This document shows positions 48,641-57,364 of a stretch of DNA of 64,000 bases, one piece after another. The position numbers and the translations under genes are program-made. Source of the DNA: Thiocystis violacea (lineage in GTDB: Bacteria; Pseudomonadota; Gammaproteobacteria; Chromatiales; Chromatiaceae); the NCBI RefSeq assembly GCF_016583575.1, contig NZ_NRRG01000016.1, positions 1 to 64,000 of the forward strand, given 5' to 3'. How positions within the stretch are numbered: position 1 is the first letter of the stretch; every line of letters begins with the position of its first letter. The notes beneath the pieces are model-generated. The model was not told the origin of the DNA. It searched no databases and was given only the letters and a program-made list of their open reading frames with translations.

Positions 48641-51319
48641 TTAAAGCACCTTGGTGACAAGCTTGATCGCCATGTCCTGCGGATCGCTCTCGATGCGGAA
48701 GCCGAGCGATTTCACCAGGGCCAGCATGCGGTTATTGGCCGCCAGCACCTCGCCATCCATGATCCGGAAACCCCGCAAGCGCGCGTTCTGCATCAGCGAG
48801 CGCATGAGGCGCGCGCCGATCCCCAGGTTGCGCCAGGTGTCGGAGACGACGATGGCGAATTCGCACGCCTCGCCGCCTGGACGCGCCATGTAGCGAGCCA
48901 CGCCGACCTCGACCTCGGTGCCACCGTCCTCCACCACGCCGATCAGGGCCATCTCGCGGTCATAGTCGATCTGGGTGAAACGCACCAGCATCTCGGGCGT
49001 CAGTTCCTTGATCGCCTGCATGAAGCGGAAATACTTGGTCTGCTCCGACAGTCCGCGCACGAACTCCTGCTCCATCTCGGCGTCCTCGGGACGGATCGGG
49101 CGAATCACCAGATCCTTGCCGTCGGGCAACTGCACCCGCTCGATCAGTTGGCTCGGATAGGGATGGATGGCCATGTGGCCATAGGTCGGCTGTTGGGGCG
49201 GGCGATAATCGACCTTGATCCGAACGTCGACGGCCAGCACCTCCTTATCGTTTCCGATCAAGGGGTTGATGTCCATGGCGATGATCTCGGGAAGCTCGCA
49301 GACCATCTCCGAGACCCGCTGCAGGATTCTCGCCAAGGCCATCCGGTTCATCGGCGGCATGTGCTGGAAGGCGCCCATGAGCCGCGCGATCCGGGTGTGA
49401 TCGATCATGGTCTCGATGATGAAGGCGTTGAGCGGCGGAAGCCCCAGCGCGCGATCCCCCAGCACCTCGACCTTGGTGCCGCCGGCGCCAAAGATGATCA
49501 CCGGACCGAAGATCTTGTCGCGAAAGACGCCGATCATCAGCTCGCGCGCCGCGCGGGTCGAAACCATGTGCTCGACGGTGATGCCCTCCAGACGGGCGTC
49601 GGGGCGCAGACGCTTGGCGCGATCGATGATCTCGGTGAAGGTCCGGCGCACCGACTGGGCGTCGTCGATGTTCAGCTTGACCCCGTCGACGTCGGTCTTG
49701 TGCTCCAGATCCGGCGAATTGATCTTCATCACCACCGGAAAGCCAAGCGCCTGCGCGGCCATCAGGGCCTCGTTGGGCGTTCGGCTGAGCACCGCCTGCA
49801 TGGTCGGGATACGGAAGGCCGAGAGGATCGCCTTGGCCTCGATGGTGCCGAGCACCTTGCGTCCCTCGGCCATGACGCCTTCGATGATGAGTCGCGCGCC
49901 CTCGACATCCGGCGGATCCTCGTAGGACAGCGGCGAGGGCGACTGCATCAGCAGCTTCTGATTGCGCTGATGGATGGCGAGGAAGGAAAAGGCTTCGACC
50001 GCCGCCTCCGGGCTGTCGAAATGGGGCACGTCATGCTCGGAGAGCAGGATCTGCGCCTCGGCCACCCGATTGCCTCCCATCCAGCAGGCCAACACCGGCT
50101 TGCGGCTGTCCTTGCTCGCCTCGATGACGTGCCGGGCGGTCGCGACCGGATCGCCGAAGACCAGCGGCGCCAGGATACAGAGCACCCCGTCCACCTCGGG
50201 GTCGGCCAGACAGGCGTCGAGCGCCAATCGGTAGCGCTCGGGCGGGGCGTCGCCGATGATGTCGATCGGGTTGCCGTGCGACCAGTAGTCCGGCAGCGCC
50301 TGCTCCAGCGTCTGACGGGTGGCGTCGCTGAACTGGGCCAGGGTCAGCCCCAGTTCCACGGTTCGATCGGCCGCCAGTACACCGGGGCCGCCACCATTGG
50401 TGATGATGGCGATGCGATCGCCGGTCAGACGACGACGGGTACCGAACACCTGAGCGGCGGCGAACAACTGGTCGAGATTGGACACCTGAACCACGCCCGC
50501 GCGATCGGTGACGGCCCGGAAGACATCGGCGGATCCGACGAAACCGCCGGTGTGCGACTTGATGGCGCGTGTTCCTGCCGGATGCCGCCCCGCCTTGACG
50601 ATGATCACCGGTTTGAGCCGTGCCGCCGCGCGCAGTCCGCTCATGAAATGACGGGCGTTGCGGATGCCCTCGACGTACAGGAGGATGCAGCGCGTTTGAG
50701 TGTCCAGCGCCAGATAGTCGAGGATGTCGCCGAAATCCACGTCGGCGGCCGCGCCCAGCGAGACGACCGCGGAGAACCCGACCCGCCGCGGCTCCGACCA
50801 GTCGATCATGGCGGTACAGATGGCCCCCGACTGGGACACCAGCGCCACATTGCCCTGACGCGGCAGATCCTGACCCACGCTGGCGTTCAGGCCATGTTCC
50901 GGCCGCATCACCCCCAGACAGTTCGGACCCATCACCCGGATCCGATTGCGTCGGGCCGCCTCGACCATCTTCTCCTGCAGGGCGGCGCCGCGCTCGCCAT
51001 GGTCGCCAAAGCCGGCGGAATGGACCACCGCCGCCTTGACGCCATAGCCACCGCATTGATCGAGGATCGCCGGGACGCACTCGGCCGGGGCGGCGATCAG
51101 GGCGAGATCGACCTGTCGGTCCAGCTCGTTGAGCGAGCCGTAGCAGGGCTCGCCCGCCACCTGATCGTATTTGGGGTTGATCGCGTAACAGTGGCCCTTG
51201 TAACCGCCCGCGAGGAGGTTGCGGAAAACCATGCCACCGATCGAACCTTCGTTGTCGCTCGCGCCGAAGACGGCGACGGCGCTCGGCGTGAAGAGTTGGT
51301 CGATATCCGTCATACGCAT
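48641..51319 (-). CDS. Pat-type fused acyl-CoA synthetase / GNAT protein acetyltransferase
   Basis: An 892-residue protein built like the lysine acetyltransferase Pat (YfiQ). The first part (about 5-465) is the ADP-forming acyl-CoA synthetase alpha-type region, with a CoA-binding fold (SAVAVFGASDNEGSIGGMVF, GPNCLGVM). It keeps histidine 256 in SHTGG, the position phosphorylated in active synthetases. An ATP-grasp region follows (about 480-700, PVVMKINSPDLEHKTDVDG, GAGGTKVEVLGD), then a GNAT domain (about 730-885, FAIVVSDTWRNLGIGARLMR) binding acetyl-CoA. It probably acetylates lysines of central enzymes such as acetyl-CoA synthetase. It is divergent from a deacetylase gene, suggesting a pair. 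ATG 51319 or 51313 could serve as start. Confidence 0.88.
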   Translation of the reverse strand: MRMTDIDQLFTPSAVAVFGASDNEGSIGGMVFRNLLAGGYKGHCYAINPKYDQVAGEPCYGSLNELDRQVDLALIAAPAECVPAILDQCGGYGVKAAVVHSAGFGDHGERGAALQEKMVEAARRNRIRVMGPNCLGVMRPEHGLNASVGQDLPRQGNVALVSQSGAICTAMIDWSEPRRVGFSAVVSLGAAADVDFGDILDYLALDTQTRCILLYVEGIRNARHFMSGLRAAARLKPVIIVKAGRHPAGTRAIKSHTGGFVGSADVFRAVTDRAGVVQVSNLDQLFAAAQVFGTRRRLTGDRIAIITNGGGPGVLAADRTVELGLTLAQFSDATRQTLEQALPDYWSHGNPIDIIGDAPPERYRLALDACLADPEVDGVLCILAPLVFGDPVATARHVIEASKDSRKPVLACWMGGNRVAEAQILLSEHDVPHFDSPEAAVEAFSFLAIHQRNQKLLMQSPSPLSYEDPPDVEGARLIIEGVMAEGRKVLGTIEAKAILSAFRIPTMQAVLSRTPNEALMAAQALGFPVVMKINSPDLEHKTDVDGVKLNIDDAQSVRRTFTEIIDRAKRLRPDARLEGITVEHMVSTRAARELMIGVFRDKIFGPVIIFGAGGTKVEVLGDRALGLPPLNAFIIETMIDHTRIARLMGAFQHMPPMNRMALARILQRVSEMVCELPEIIAMDINPLIGNDKEVLAVDVRIKVDYRPPQQPTYGHMAIHPYPSQLIERVQLPDGKDLVIRPIRPEDAEMEQEFVRGLSEQTKYFRFMQAIKELTPEMLVRFTQIDYDREMALIGVVEDGGTEVEVGVARYMARPGGEACEFAIVVSDTWRNLGIGARLMRSLMQNARLRGFRIMDGEVLAANNRMLALVKSLGFRIESDPQDMAIKLVTKVL

Positions 51320-51361
51320 GTGGTCCGCACTCCGAGGCCGAAAAGGGTTTAATCTCTGACA

Positions 51362-51384
51362 TTGACGCCGAAACGGGGCGTCAA
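51362..51384. promoter_or_regulatory. Inverted repeat between the acetylase and deacetylase genes
   Basis: TTGACGCC (51362-51369) and GGCGTCAA (51377-51384) form a perfect eight-base inverted repeat with a seven-base spacer, in the 149-base divergent region. A dimeric regulator controlling both genes could bind here. Each arm also resembles a -35 element. Confidence 0.45.
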
Positions 51385-51468
51385 CGATGATCGAAAGCCA
51401 AGCGACAAGAAGAACCAGCCGCGCCCCACGCCCGATCAGGCGCCGCGCTAGAGCCTTGAGGACAGCCC

Positions 51469-52401
51469 ATGAACCTCGCTTTCATCTCCCATCATGCCTG
51501 CAAAGAGCACAAGATGGGCGCGCACCATCCCGAATGCCCCGAACGCCTCCATGCGATCCAGGATCGGCTCATCGCCTCCGGCATGGAGATGCTCGTGACC
51601 CACTATGACGCGCCGGCGGCCAGCGTCGAGGATCTGGCCAGGGTGCATGATCGCGACTACATCCAGGGGATCTTCGACGCCGCGCCGAGCGCGCGCGATG
51701 TCCTGACCTGGATCGATGGCGATACCGCGATGAACAGCCATTCGCTGGAGGCCGCCCTGCACTCCGCGGGAGCCGCCATCCTGGGCGTGGACCTGGTCAT
51801 GAGCGAGCGCCACCACGCCGCCTTCTGCAGTGTGCGACCGCCGGGCCATCACGCCGGGCGGGCCAGCGCGAGCGGCTTCTGCATCTTCAACAACGTCGCG
51901 ATCGGCGCCGCTCACGCGCTCGAGAACCATGGGCTGGAGCGGATCACCATCGTGGATTTCGACGTCCACCACGGCGACGGCACGGAGCAGATTTTCATCG
52001 GCGACGAGCGCGTGCTCTTCTGCTCCAGCTTCCAGCACCCCTTCTACCCCGGAACCGGCGCCGACACCGTCGCCCCCAACATCATCAACCTGCCACTGCC
52101 GCGCCTGACCGACGGCGCGGCCTTCAAGGCCGCCGTCGAGACATCCTGGCTGCCGCGCATCGATGCCTTCGCCCCCCAGTTGATCATGATCTCGGCCGGG
52201 TTCGACGGTCACATCGAGGACGACATGGCCCAGTTCAACCTGCGCGAGGCCGACTACGCCTGGATCACGCGGGAGGTTCACAAACTGGCGGCCAAGCACA
52301 GCCAGGAGCGAGTCGTCTCATGCCTGGAGGGTGGCTACACCCTCTCCGCGCTCGGACGCTGCGTGAGCACCCACATCGACGAGTTGATCGGGCACGCCTG
52401 A
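51469..52401 (+). CDS. HDAC-family (AcuC/AphA-like) zinc deacetylase
   Basis: A 310-residue class II histone-deacetylase-like hydrolase. Zinc and catalytic residues are visible in RPPGHHAGRASASGF, VDFDVHHGDGTEQIF and SAGFDGHIEDD, with the late glycine-tyrosine motif CLEGGYTLSAL. Substrates in bacteria include acetyl-lysine and acetylpolyamines. GAGGA precedes the ATG. Divergent placement from the Pat-like gene suggests it reverses that enzyme's work. A strong hairpin follows the gene. Confidence 0.92.
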   Translation: MNLAFISHHACKEHKMGAHHPECPERLHAIQDRLIASGMEMLVTHYDAPAASVEDLARVHDRDYIQGIFDAAPSARDVLTWIDGDTAMNSHSLEAALHSAGAAILGVDLVMSERHHAAFCSVRPPGHHAGRASASGFCIFNNVAIGAAHALENHGLERITIVDFDVHHGDGTEQIFIGDERVLFCSSFQHPFYPGTGADTVAPNIINLPLPRLTDGAAFKAAVETSWLPRIDAFAPQLIMISAGFDGHIEDDMAQFNLREADYAWITREVHKLAAKHSQERVVSCLEGGYTLSALGRCVSTHIDELIGHA

Positions 52402-52419
52402 CCCGGCATCGGCACCGAC

Positions 52420-52441
52420 AAGGCCCGCTCCGGCGGGCCTT
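52420..52441 (+). terminator. Terminator after the deacetylase gene
   Basis: AAGGCCCGC (52420-52428) and GCGGGCCTT (52433-52441) form a perfect nine-base stem with a TCCG tetraloop, 19 bases after the stop. The T-tract is poor, but the stem is strong. Confidence 0.75.
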
Positions 52442-52587
52442 CGACCTTCGATGCTGCAATGCAGCACCAGAATAGACCCAGCCCGCGCCGGTTGCAACGA
52501 GCCAGACGGGAATGCTCGGGGTCTTGACGTCCGGGCACCTCGACCGAATCCAGCCATCCCGCCGCATCCGCCAAGGCAAGGACCAAC

Positions 52588-54042
52588 ATGACCAGCCTCC
52601 TCTGGTTCCGGCGCGATCTGCGTCTGGACGACAACCCGGCGCTCGCGGCCGCCCTGGCCGGCGGCGATCGCGTCGTTCCCGTCTACATCCAGGCCCCGAG
52701 CGAGGAGGCGCCCTGGGAGCCGGGCGCGGCCAGCCGCTGGTGGCTCCACGGGAGTCTCGCCTCGCTCGACGCCTCCCTGAGACAGCGGGGAAACCGGCTC
52801 TGGATCCTGCGCGACGACAGTCTCTTGGCCCTGCGCCGCGTGATAGCAGCGACCGGGGCGACCCAGGTCCACTGGAATCGTCTCTACGATCCGGCGACCA
52901 CCGAGCGCGACACGCGGATCAAGCAGGCGCTGCGCGCGGATGGCCTGCGCGTTGAAAGCCACAAAGCCGCGCTGCTCTTCGAACCCTGGGAGATCGCCAA
53001 CACCCAGGGCCAGCCATACCGGGTCTTCAGCGCCTTCTGGCGCGCCTGCGTCAAGTCGCTCGCCCTGGTCCAGCCGATCCCGGCGCCCGAGACGCTTCCA
53101 GCGGGACCGGTGCCCGAGTGGACGCTGGCGCTCGATGACCTGGAGCTGTTGCCACGCCTTCATTGGGATCAGGGGATGCGGGACACCTGGACGCCCGGTG
53201 AAGCAACGGCCCTAGCCCTGGTGCGGTCTTTCCTGGAGACGCGGATCGCGGCCTACGGCGAGGACCGCGATCGCCCCGATCGGCCGGGCACCTCGCGCCT
53301 CTCGCCCCATCTGCATTTCGGCGAGATCAGCCCGCGACGACTGTTGAGCCTGATCCGCGAGCAGGTCGGCGATCCGACGGCGGACCCAGCCGAACCCTAC
53401 GCGCGCGAGCTTGGCTGGCGCGAGTTCTCCCACCACCTGCTCTATCACTTCCCCCAGACCGCCACCGCACCGCTGGACAAGCGCTTCGCGGACTTCCCCT
53501 GGGCCGAGAACGGCGTCGAGGACAGGCTGGCCGCCTGGCAACAGGGGCGCACGGGGATTCCGCTGGTGGACGCCGGAATGCGCGAGCTGTGGCACGGCGG
53601 CTGGATGCACAATCGGGTGCGGATGGTCGTCGCCTCCCTGCTGACCAAAAACCTGCGGATCCCCTGGCAAGCCGGCGCGCGCTGGTTCTGGGACACCCTG
53701 GTCGACGCCGATCTGGCCAGCAACACCCAGGGCTGGCAGTGGACCGCCGGCTGCGGAGCCGATGCCGCGCCCTACTTCCGCGTCTTCAATCCGGTGCGCC
53801 AGGGCGAGCGGTTCGATCCCGAGGGACGCTATGTCCGACGCTGGTGTCCCGAACTGGCGCGCCTGCCGGACAAGTACCTCCAGCAACCCTGGACAGCGCC
53901 CCAGGCGATCCTGAGCGCCGCCGGCGTTCGGCTCGGCCACGACTACCCCCGCCCCATCGTCGACCTCGCCGCCTCGCGCGCCCAGGCGCTCGCGGCCTGG
54001 GAGCGGATCAAAGGGTTAGATCAAACTCCAAACCAGGCATGA
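52588..54042 (+). CDS. phrB: Deoxyribodipyrimidine photolyase
   Basis: Light-dependent repair of cyclobutane pyrimidine dimers. The 484-residue protein has the N-terminal antenna domain (LLWFRRDLRLDDNPALAAAL) and the FAD-binding C-terminal domain (GTSRLSPHLHFGEISPRRL, WREFSHHLLYHFPQ, LVDAGMRELWHGGWMHNRVR, the WFWDTLVDADLASNTQGWQW signature). It ends in the usual YPRPIVDLAASRAQALAAW tail. AAGGA lies just before the ATG. A photolyase fits a light-exposed phototroph. Confidence 0.96.
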   Translation: MTSLLWFRRDLRLDDNPALAAALAGGDRVVPVYIQAPSEEAPWEPGAASRWWLHGSLASLDASLRQRGNRLWILRDDSLLALRRVIAATGATQVHWNRLYDPATTERDTRIKQALRADGLRVESHKAALLFEPWEIANTQGQPYRVFSAFWRACVKSLALVQPIPAPETLPAGPVPEWTLALDDLELLPRLHWDQGMRDTWTPGEATALALVRSFLETRIAAYGEDRDRPDRPGTSRLSPHLHFGEISPRRLLSLIREQVGDPTADPAEPYARELGWREFSHHLLYHFPQTATAPLDKRFADFPWAENGVEDRLAAWQQGRTGIPLVDAGMRELWHGGWMHNRVRMVVASLLTKNLRIPWQAGARWFWDTLVDADLASNTQGWQWTAGCGADAAPYFRVFNPVRQGERFDPEGRYVRRWCPELARLPDKYLQQPWTAPQAILSAAGVRLGHDYPRPIVDLAASRAQALAAWERIKGLDQTPNQA

Positions 54043-54124
54043 ATCGCTCCGCATCCAACTGAATTCTAAGCAACATTCAGCGATCGCCCATCCCAAGGCC
54101 GGAACCCGACGGGCAATCATTGCT

Positions 54125-54152
54125 TTGCCCACTCCACCCGGCCCGTTATCAT
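54125..54152 (+). promoter_or_regulatory. Sigma-70-type promoter of the KamA-family gene
   Basis: TTGCCC (54125-54130) and TATCAT (54147-54152) are spaced by 16 bases. Transcription starting near 54159 would produce a leader of about 226 bases. Confidence 0.45.
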
Positions 54153-54230
54153 CAGCCCCCCCGACATGGCCACGCCACGGCGCGGGTCGGCCGAAATATC
54201 CCGAAGCGCCGGTCGTTGCCGTCAACCCAC

Positions 54231-54271
54231 GCACCCTCTCCGGGTGCTTCCGGCTGGGTCGCCCCCCAGCC
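54231..54271 (+). promoter_or_regulatory. Two tandem hairpins in the KamA-family leader
   Basis: GCACCC/GGGTGC (54231-54247, five-base loop) is followed four bases later by GGCTGGG/CCCAGCC (54252-54271, six-base loop). Both stems are perfect. The fold matches no riboswitch I know; loops do not carry the ACGR of the mini-ykkC class. Confidence 0.45.
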
Positions 54272-54384
54272 ACTTCGCGTAGCGGCCAAGGATGGCTTTT
54301 GCCGCTGCATTCCTTGAAGAACCTGGCGTTTCAGTCCCAACGGATCTGGTGCGGGCCGCCATCGCAATGAAAGGAGGAGCCGCT

Positions 54385-55716
54385 ATGCGCCATCCATGCG
54401 CTAGTGTCGCCGTACCATCCTACGCACCCTCGGTGCCAATCTATCAACCCTATACAAGGCGCGACCTGGGGCGCATCCAACAGCTTCGGCGGCTACCAGC
54501 CGCCGCACGCCAGGAGATGGAAGTGGTGGCGCGCGTACTGCCATTTCGCGCCAGCAATTTCGTGATCGAGGAACTGATCGACTGGCGGAAAGCGCCGGAT
54601 GACCCCTATTTCCGTCTGATGTTTCCCGTGCGTGACATGCTCCGGCCAGCGCATTACGAGCGCATGGCGGCGGCCTTGAAGCGAGGCTCGTCGGTGGAGG
54701 TCGATGCCGTGGCCAAGGCCATTCGATCCGAGCTCAATCCACATCCCGCGGGCCAGTTGGAACGAAACGTCCCGGTCTTGAAGGATTCGCCGCTACCGGG
54801 GATGCAGCACAAGTATCCCGAGACCGTGCTGTTCTTTCCCACGCAGGGACAAACCTGCCACGCCTACTGCTCCTTCTGTTTCCGATGGGCGCAGTTCATC
54901 GGCGACGGCAACCTGCGCATCGCCGCGCGCGAGGGGGCGATCCTGGCGGATTATCTGCGGGTTCACCCAGAGGTGAGCGACGTGCTGTTCACCGGCGGCG
55001 ATCCGCTGGTGATGAAGACCCAGACCCTGGCGACCTACATCGATCGACTGCTGGCGGCCGACATCGACCACCTGAGCAGCATCCGGATCGGCACCAAGGC
55101 CCTGACGTTCTGGCCTCATCGTTTCCTGACGGATCCCGACGCGGATGATCTGCTGCGACTCTTCGAGCGGGTGGTCAAGGCCGGGAAACATCTCGCCTTC
55201 ATGGCCCATTTCAATCATCCCAGGGCGGTCAGCCATCCGATGGTCCAGCGGGCCATCGCCCGTATCCGCGAGACCGGCGCGGAAATCCGCACCCAGTCGC
55301 CGCTGCTCGCGCACATCAACGACGACCCTGGGATCTGGTCGGAGATGTGGCGGGAGCAGGTCAAATCCGGCTGCATCCCCTATTACATGTTCGTGGTCCG
55401 CGATACCGGCGCCCAGCACTATTTCGGCGTACCCCTAAGCCGCGCCCACGAGATCTTCCAGGGTGCCTATCAGCAGGTCAGCGGTCTGGCGCGTACCGTG
55501 CGCGGTCCGAGCCTGTCCACGGCGCAGGGCAAGTTGCAGGTCATGGGCGTGAACGAGATCGAGGGTGAGCGCGTCTTCACGCTTCAATTCATCCAGGCCC
55601 GCCAGCCCGAATGGGTCTTGCAACCCTTCTTCGCCCGCTACGACCCCGAGGCGCGCTGGCTCGACGAGCTTCGGCCGGCATTCGGCGAGGAGCGATTCTT
55701 CTTCGATCAACCCTGA
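54385..55716 (+). CDS. KamA-family radical SAM/PLP aminomutase-like enzyme
   Basis: A 443-residue protein related to lysine 2,3-aminomutase. The cluster motif is C158-x3-C162-x2-C165 (CHAYCSFC), with GGDP at 204-207 for SAM contact. The PLP lysine seems kept as Lys383 in TAQGKLQVMG. The two aspartates that hold the lysine substrate in the clostridial enzyme are not evident: the matching segments read FVVRDTGAQ and TVRGPSLS. A different amino acid, or a protein-bound residue as for EpmB, could be the substrate, although EpmB is shorter. ATG 54385 is fixed by a strong AAGGAGG eight bases upstream. No epmA or efp gene is nearby. Confidence 0.8.
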   Translation: MRHPCASVAVPSYAPSVPIYQPYTRRDLGRIQQLRRLPAAARQEMEVVARVLPFRASNFVIEELIDWRKAPDDPYFRLMFPVRDMLRPAHYERMAAALKRGSSVEVDAVAKAIRSELNPHPAGQLERNVPVLKDSPLPGMQHKYPETVLFFPTQGQTCHAYCSFCFRWAQFIGDGNLRIAAREGAILADYLRVHPEVSDVLFTGGDPLVMKTQTLATYIDRLLAADIDHLSSIRIGTKALTFWPHRFLTDPDADDLLRLFERVVKAGKHLAFMAHFNHPRAVSHPMVQRAIARIRETGAEIRTQSPLLAHINDDPGIWSEMWREQVKSGCIPYYMFVVRDTGAQHYFGVPLSRAHEIFQGAYQQVSGLARTVRGPSLSTAQGKLQVMGVNEIEGERVFTLQFIQARQPEWVLQPFFARYDPEARWLDELRPAFGEERFFFDQP

Positions 55717-55809
55717 TCCCAACCGAACGCACCTGGCGAGCGGCCGCCCAAATAATGGAAACGGCGGCTTGCCGAGTGTGTTCACTACCCGAAACAGACC
55801 TGGCGCCTT

Positions 55810-56583
55810 TCAGTCGCCGCCTTCTTCCAGCATCGAGTCGCCGTCGTCCCCAAGCAACCGCCGCACCACGATTCCCGCGAGCATCAGCCCAAAGATGGAG
55901 GGCATGTAGCTCAGGGTTCCATTGACGGCGCGCGCGCGTCCACGTCCGGTCTCTCGCGGCGGCGCGGGTGGGCGTGGTGTCTCGTCGGACCAGACGACCG
56001 TGAGCCCACGCCCAACCCCACGCCGACGCAGGCGGGTGCGGACCTCGCGCGCCAGGGCGCAGACCTGGGTGTCCATGAGATCGCCGACCCGTACCCGTGT
56101 CGGATCCAGACGGCCTCCGGCCCCCATGCTGCTGACGATGGGTCGCCCCAGGCGTAGGGCGGTCTCGATCAGGGATAGCTTGCTGGACAGGCTGTCGATG
56201 GCGTCGATGATCTGATCGAAGCCGCCGGAGAGGTCGCCCTCCATGTGGTCCTCGTCGAGAAAGGTCTGGATTAGGGTCAGTCGGCAGGCCGGATTGATCT
56301 CGGCGATACGCTCGGCCATGACCTGGGTCTTGAGCCGTCCGATCGTCGAGCCCAAGGCCGGGAGCTGGCGATTCAGGTTGGTGGGATCCACCCGATCGTG
56401 ATCCGCCAGGGTGAGCGCGCCAACTCCGGCCCGCGCCAGTGCCTCGGCGGCGTAGGAGCCGACGCCGCCAAGCCCGGCTACCAGGACATGGCTGGCGCGC
56501 AGCCGCGCCACGCCATCGTCGCCCACCAGGATCCGGGTGCGGTCCGAGAGCGGGTCATCCTCCGGTGGTTCGGTCCGGCTCAT
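55810..56583 (-). CDS. tcdA: tRNA threonylcarbamoyladenosine dehydratase
   Basis: E1-like enzyme that cyclises t6A37 to ct6A in ANN-decoding tRNAs. The 257-residue protein has the ATP/Rossmann motif VAGLGGVGSYAAEALARAG, DHDRVDPTNLNRQ, the IDAIDSLSSKLSLIETAL segment and the C-terminal SYMPSIFGLMLAGIVVRRL helix. Its ATG overlaps the TatD stop by four bases (ATGA), showing coupling to the upstream nuclease gene. Confidence 0.95.
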   Translation of the reverse strand: MSRTEPPEDDPLSDRTRILVGDDGVARLRASHVLVAGLGGVGSYAAEALARAGVGALTLADHDRVDPTNLNRQLPALGSTIGRLKTQVMAERIAEINPACRLTLIQTFLDEDHMEGDLSGGFDQIIDAIDSLSSKLSLIETALRLGRPIVSSMGAGGRLDPTRVRVGDLMDTQVCALAREVRTRLRRRGVGRGLTVVWSDETPRPPAPPRETGRGRARAVNGTLSYMPSIFGLMLAGIVVRRLLGDDGDSMLEEGGD

Positions 56584-57356
56584 GCCAGGCTCAAGACCTC
56601 TCGGGCGTTCGCGGTCGTGCGCGACGCGACCTCGGTCGGATCCAGGTCGCGGATGCGGGCCAGCGTCGTCAGCACATCCGGAAGATACTCCGGGCTGTTG
56701 CGCTCGCCCTGGTGCGCGGCGACCGTCATGTCGGGCGCGTCGGTTTCCAGCACCAGACCCTCCAGCGGAAGTTGTGTCGCCAGTCGTCGCAGCTTGCTGG
56801 AACGCTCGAAGGTCAGCATGCCGCCGAATCCGAGCTTGAACCCCAGATCCAGATAGTGTCGACCCTGTTCCTGGCTGCCGTTGAAGGCGTGGGCGATCCC
56901 GCCCCGCACCGGGATCCGTCGCAGCGTGTACAGAACCTGATCGTGGGCCTTGCGGACATGCAGCAGCACCGGCAGTCGCGCCTCGCGGGCGATGGCCAGT
57001 TGGCGCTCGAAGAGTCGCTGCTGGCCCCTGGGATCCAGGTCGCCGACATGGTAGTCGAGCCCGATCTCACCGATCGCGACCGGATGGTGCTCGGCCAGGA
57101 GCCTCTCCAGAGCGGACAAATCCTCGTCACGATGCCGGTCGAGATAGACGGGATGCAACCCCAGGGAGGAATAGAGGCGCGGCCCCTCGACTGGGGCCGC
57201 CAAGCAGAGCGCGAGCAATCCGGGCCATCCCTCGGCATGGATGGCCGGCACCACCAGCGCGGCGACCCCAGTCGCCCGAGTCCCGGCCAGGACCGCGTCG
57301 CGATCGGCGTCGAACTCGGCCACGTCAAGATGACAGTGGGTATCGATCAGATCCAT
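56580..57356 (-). CDS. tatD: TatD-family metal-dependent nuclease
   Basis: A 258-residue TIM-barrel hydrolase. Metal ligands appear in DTHCHLDVAEF, GEIGLDYH, LLHVRKAHD and LETDAPDM. TatD enzymes act as 3'-5' exonucleases on DNA and RNA, and some deacylate D-amino-acyl tRNA. It ends in the family C-terminus (VASRTTANAREVLSL). It follows the NYN gene by eight bases and precedes tcdA; assignment to TatD, YcfH or YjjV subgroup is open. Confidence 0.9.
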   Translation of the reverse strand: MDLIDTHCHLDVAEFDADRDAVLAGTRATGVAALVVPAIHAEGWPGLLALCLAAPVEGPRLYSSLGLHPVYLDRHRDEDLSALERLLAEHHPVAIGEIGLDYHVGDLDPRGQQRLFERQLAIAREARLPVLLHVRKAHDQVLYTLRRIPVRGGIAHAFNGSQEQGRHYLDLGFKLGFGGMLTFERSSKLRRLATQLPLEGLVLETDAPDMTVAAHQGERNSPEYLPDVLTTLARIRDLDPTEVASRTTANAREVLSLA

Positions 57357-57364
57357 CGCGCCGA

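Larger units (their letters stand above)
54043..54384 (+). other. Leader/intergenic region upstream of the KamA-family gene
   Basis: This 342-base stretch has no convincing gene. It holds a plausible promoter (54125-54152) and two hairpins (54231-54271). A 38-codon ATG frame from 54169 across the hairpins is open but has no ribosome site. Confidence 0.5.

Noticed and set aside
54231-54271. Tandem hairpins as a guanidine-II (mini-ykkC) riboswitch
   Set aside because: The loops lack the ACGR sequence that defines the class, and the downstream gene is not a guanidine-related transporter or enzyme.
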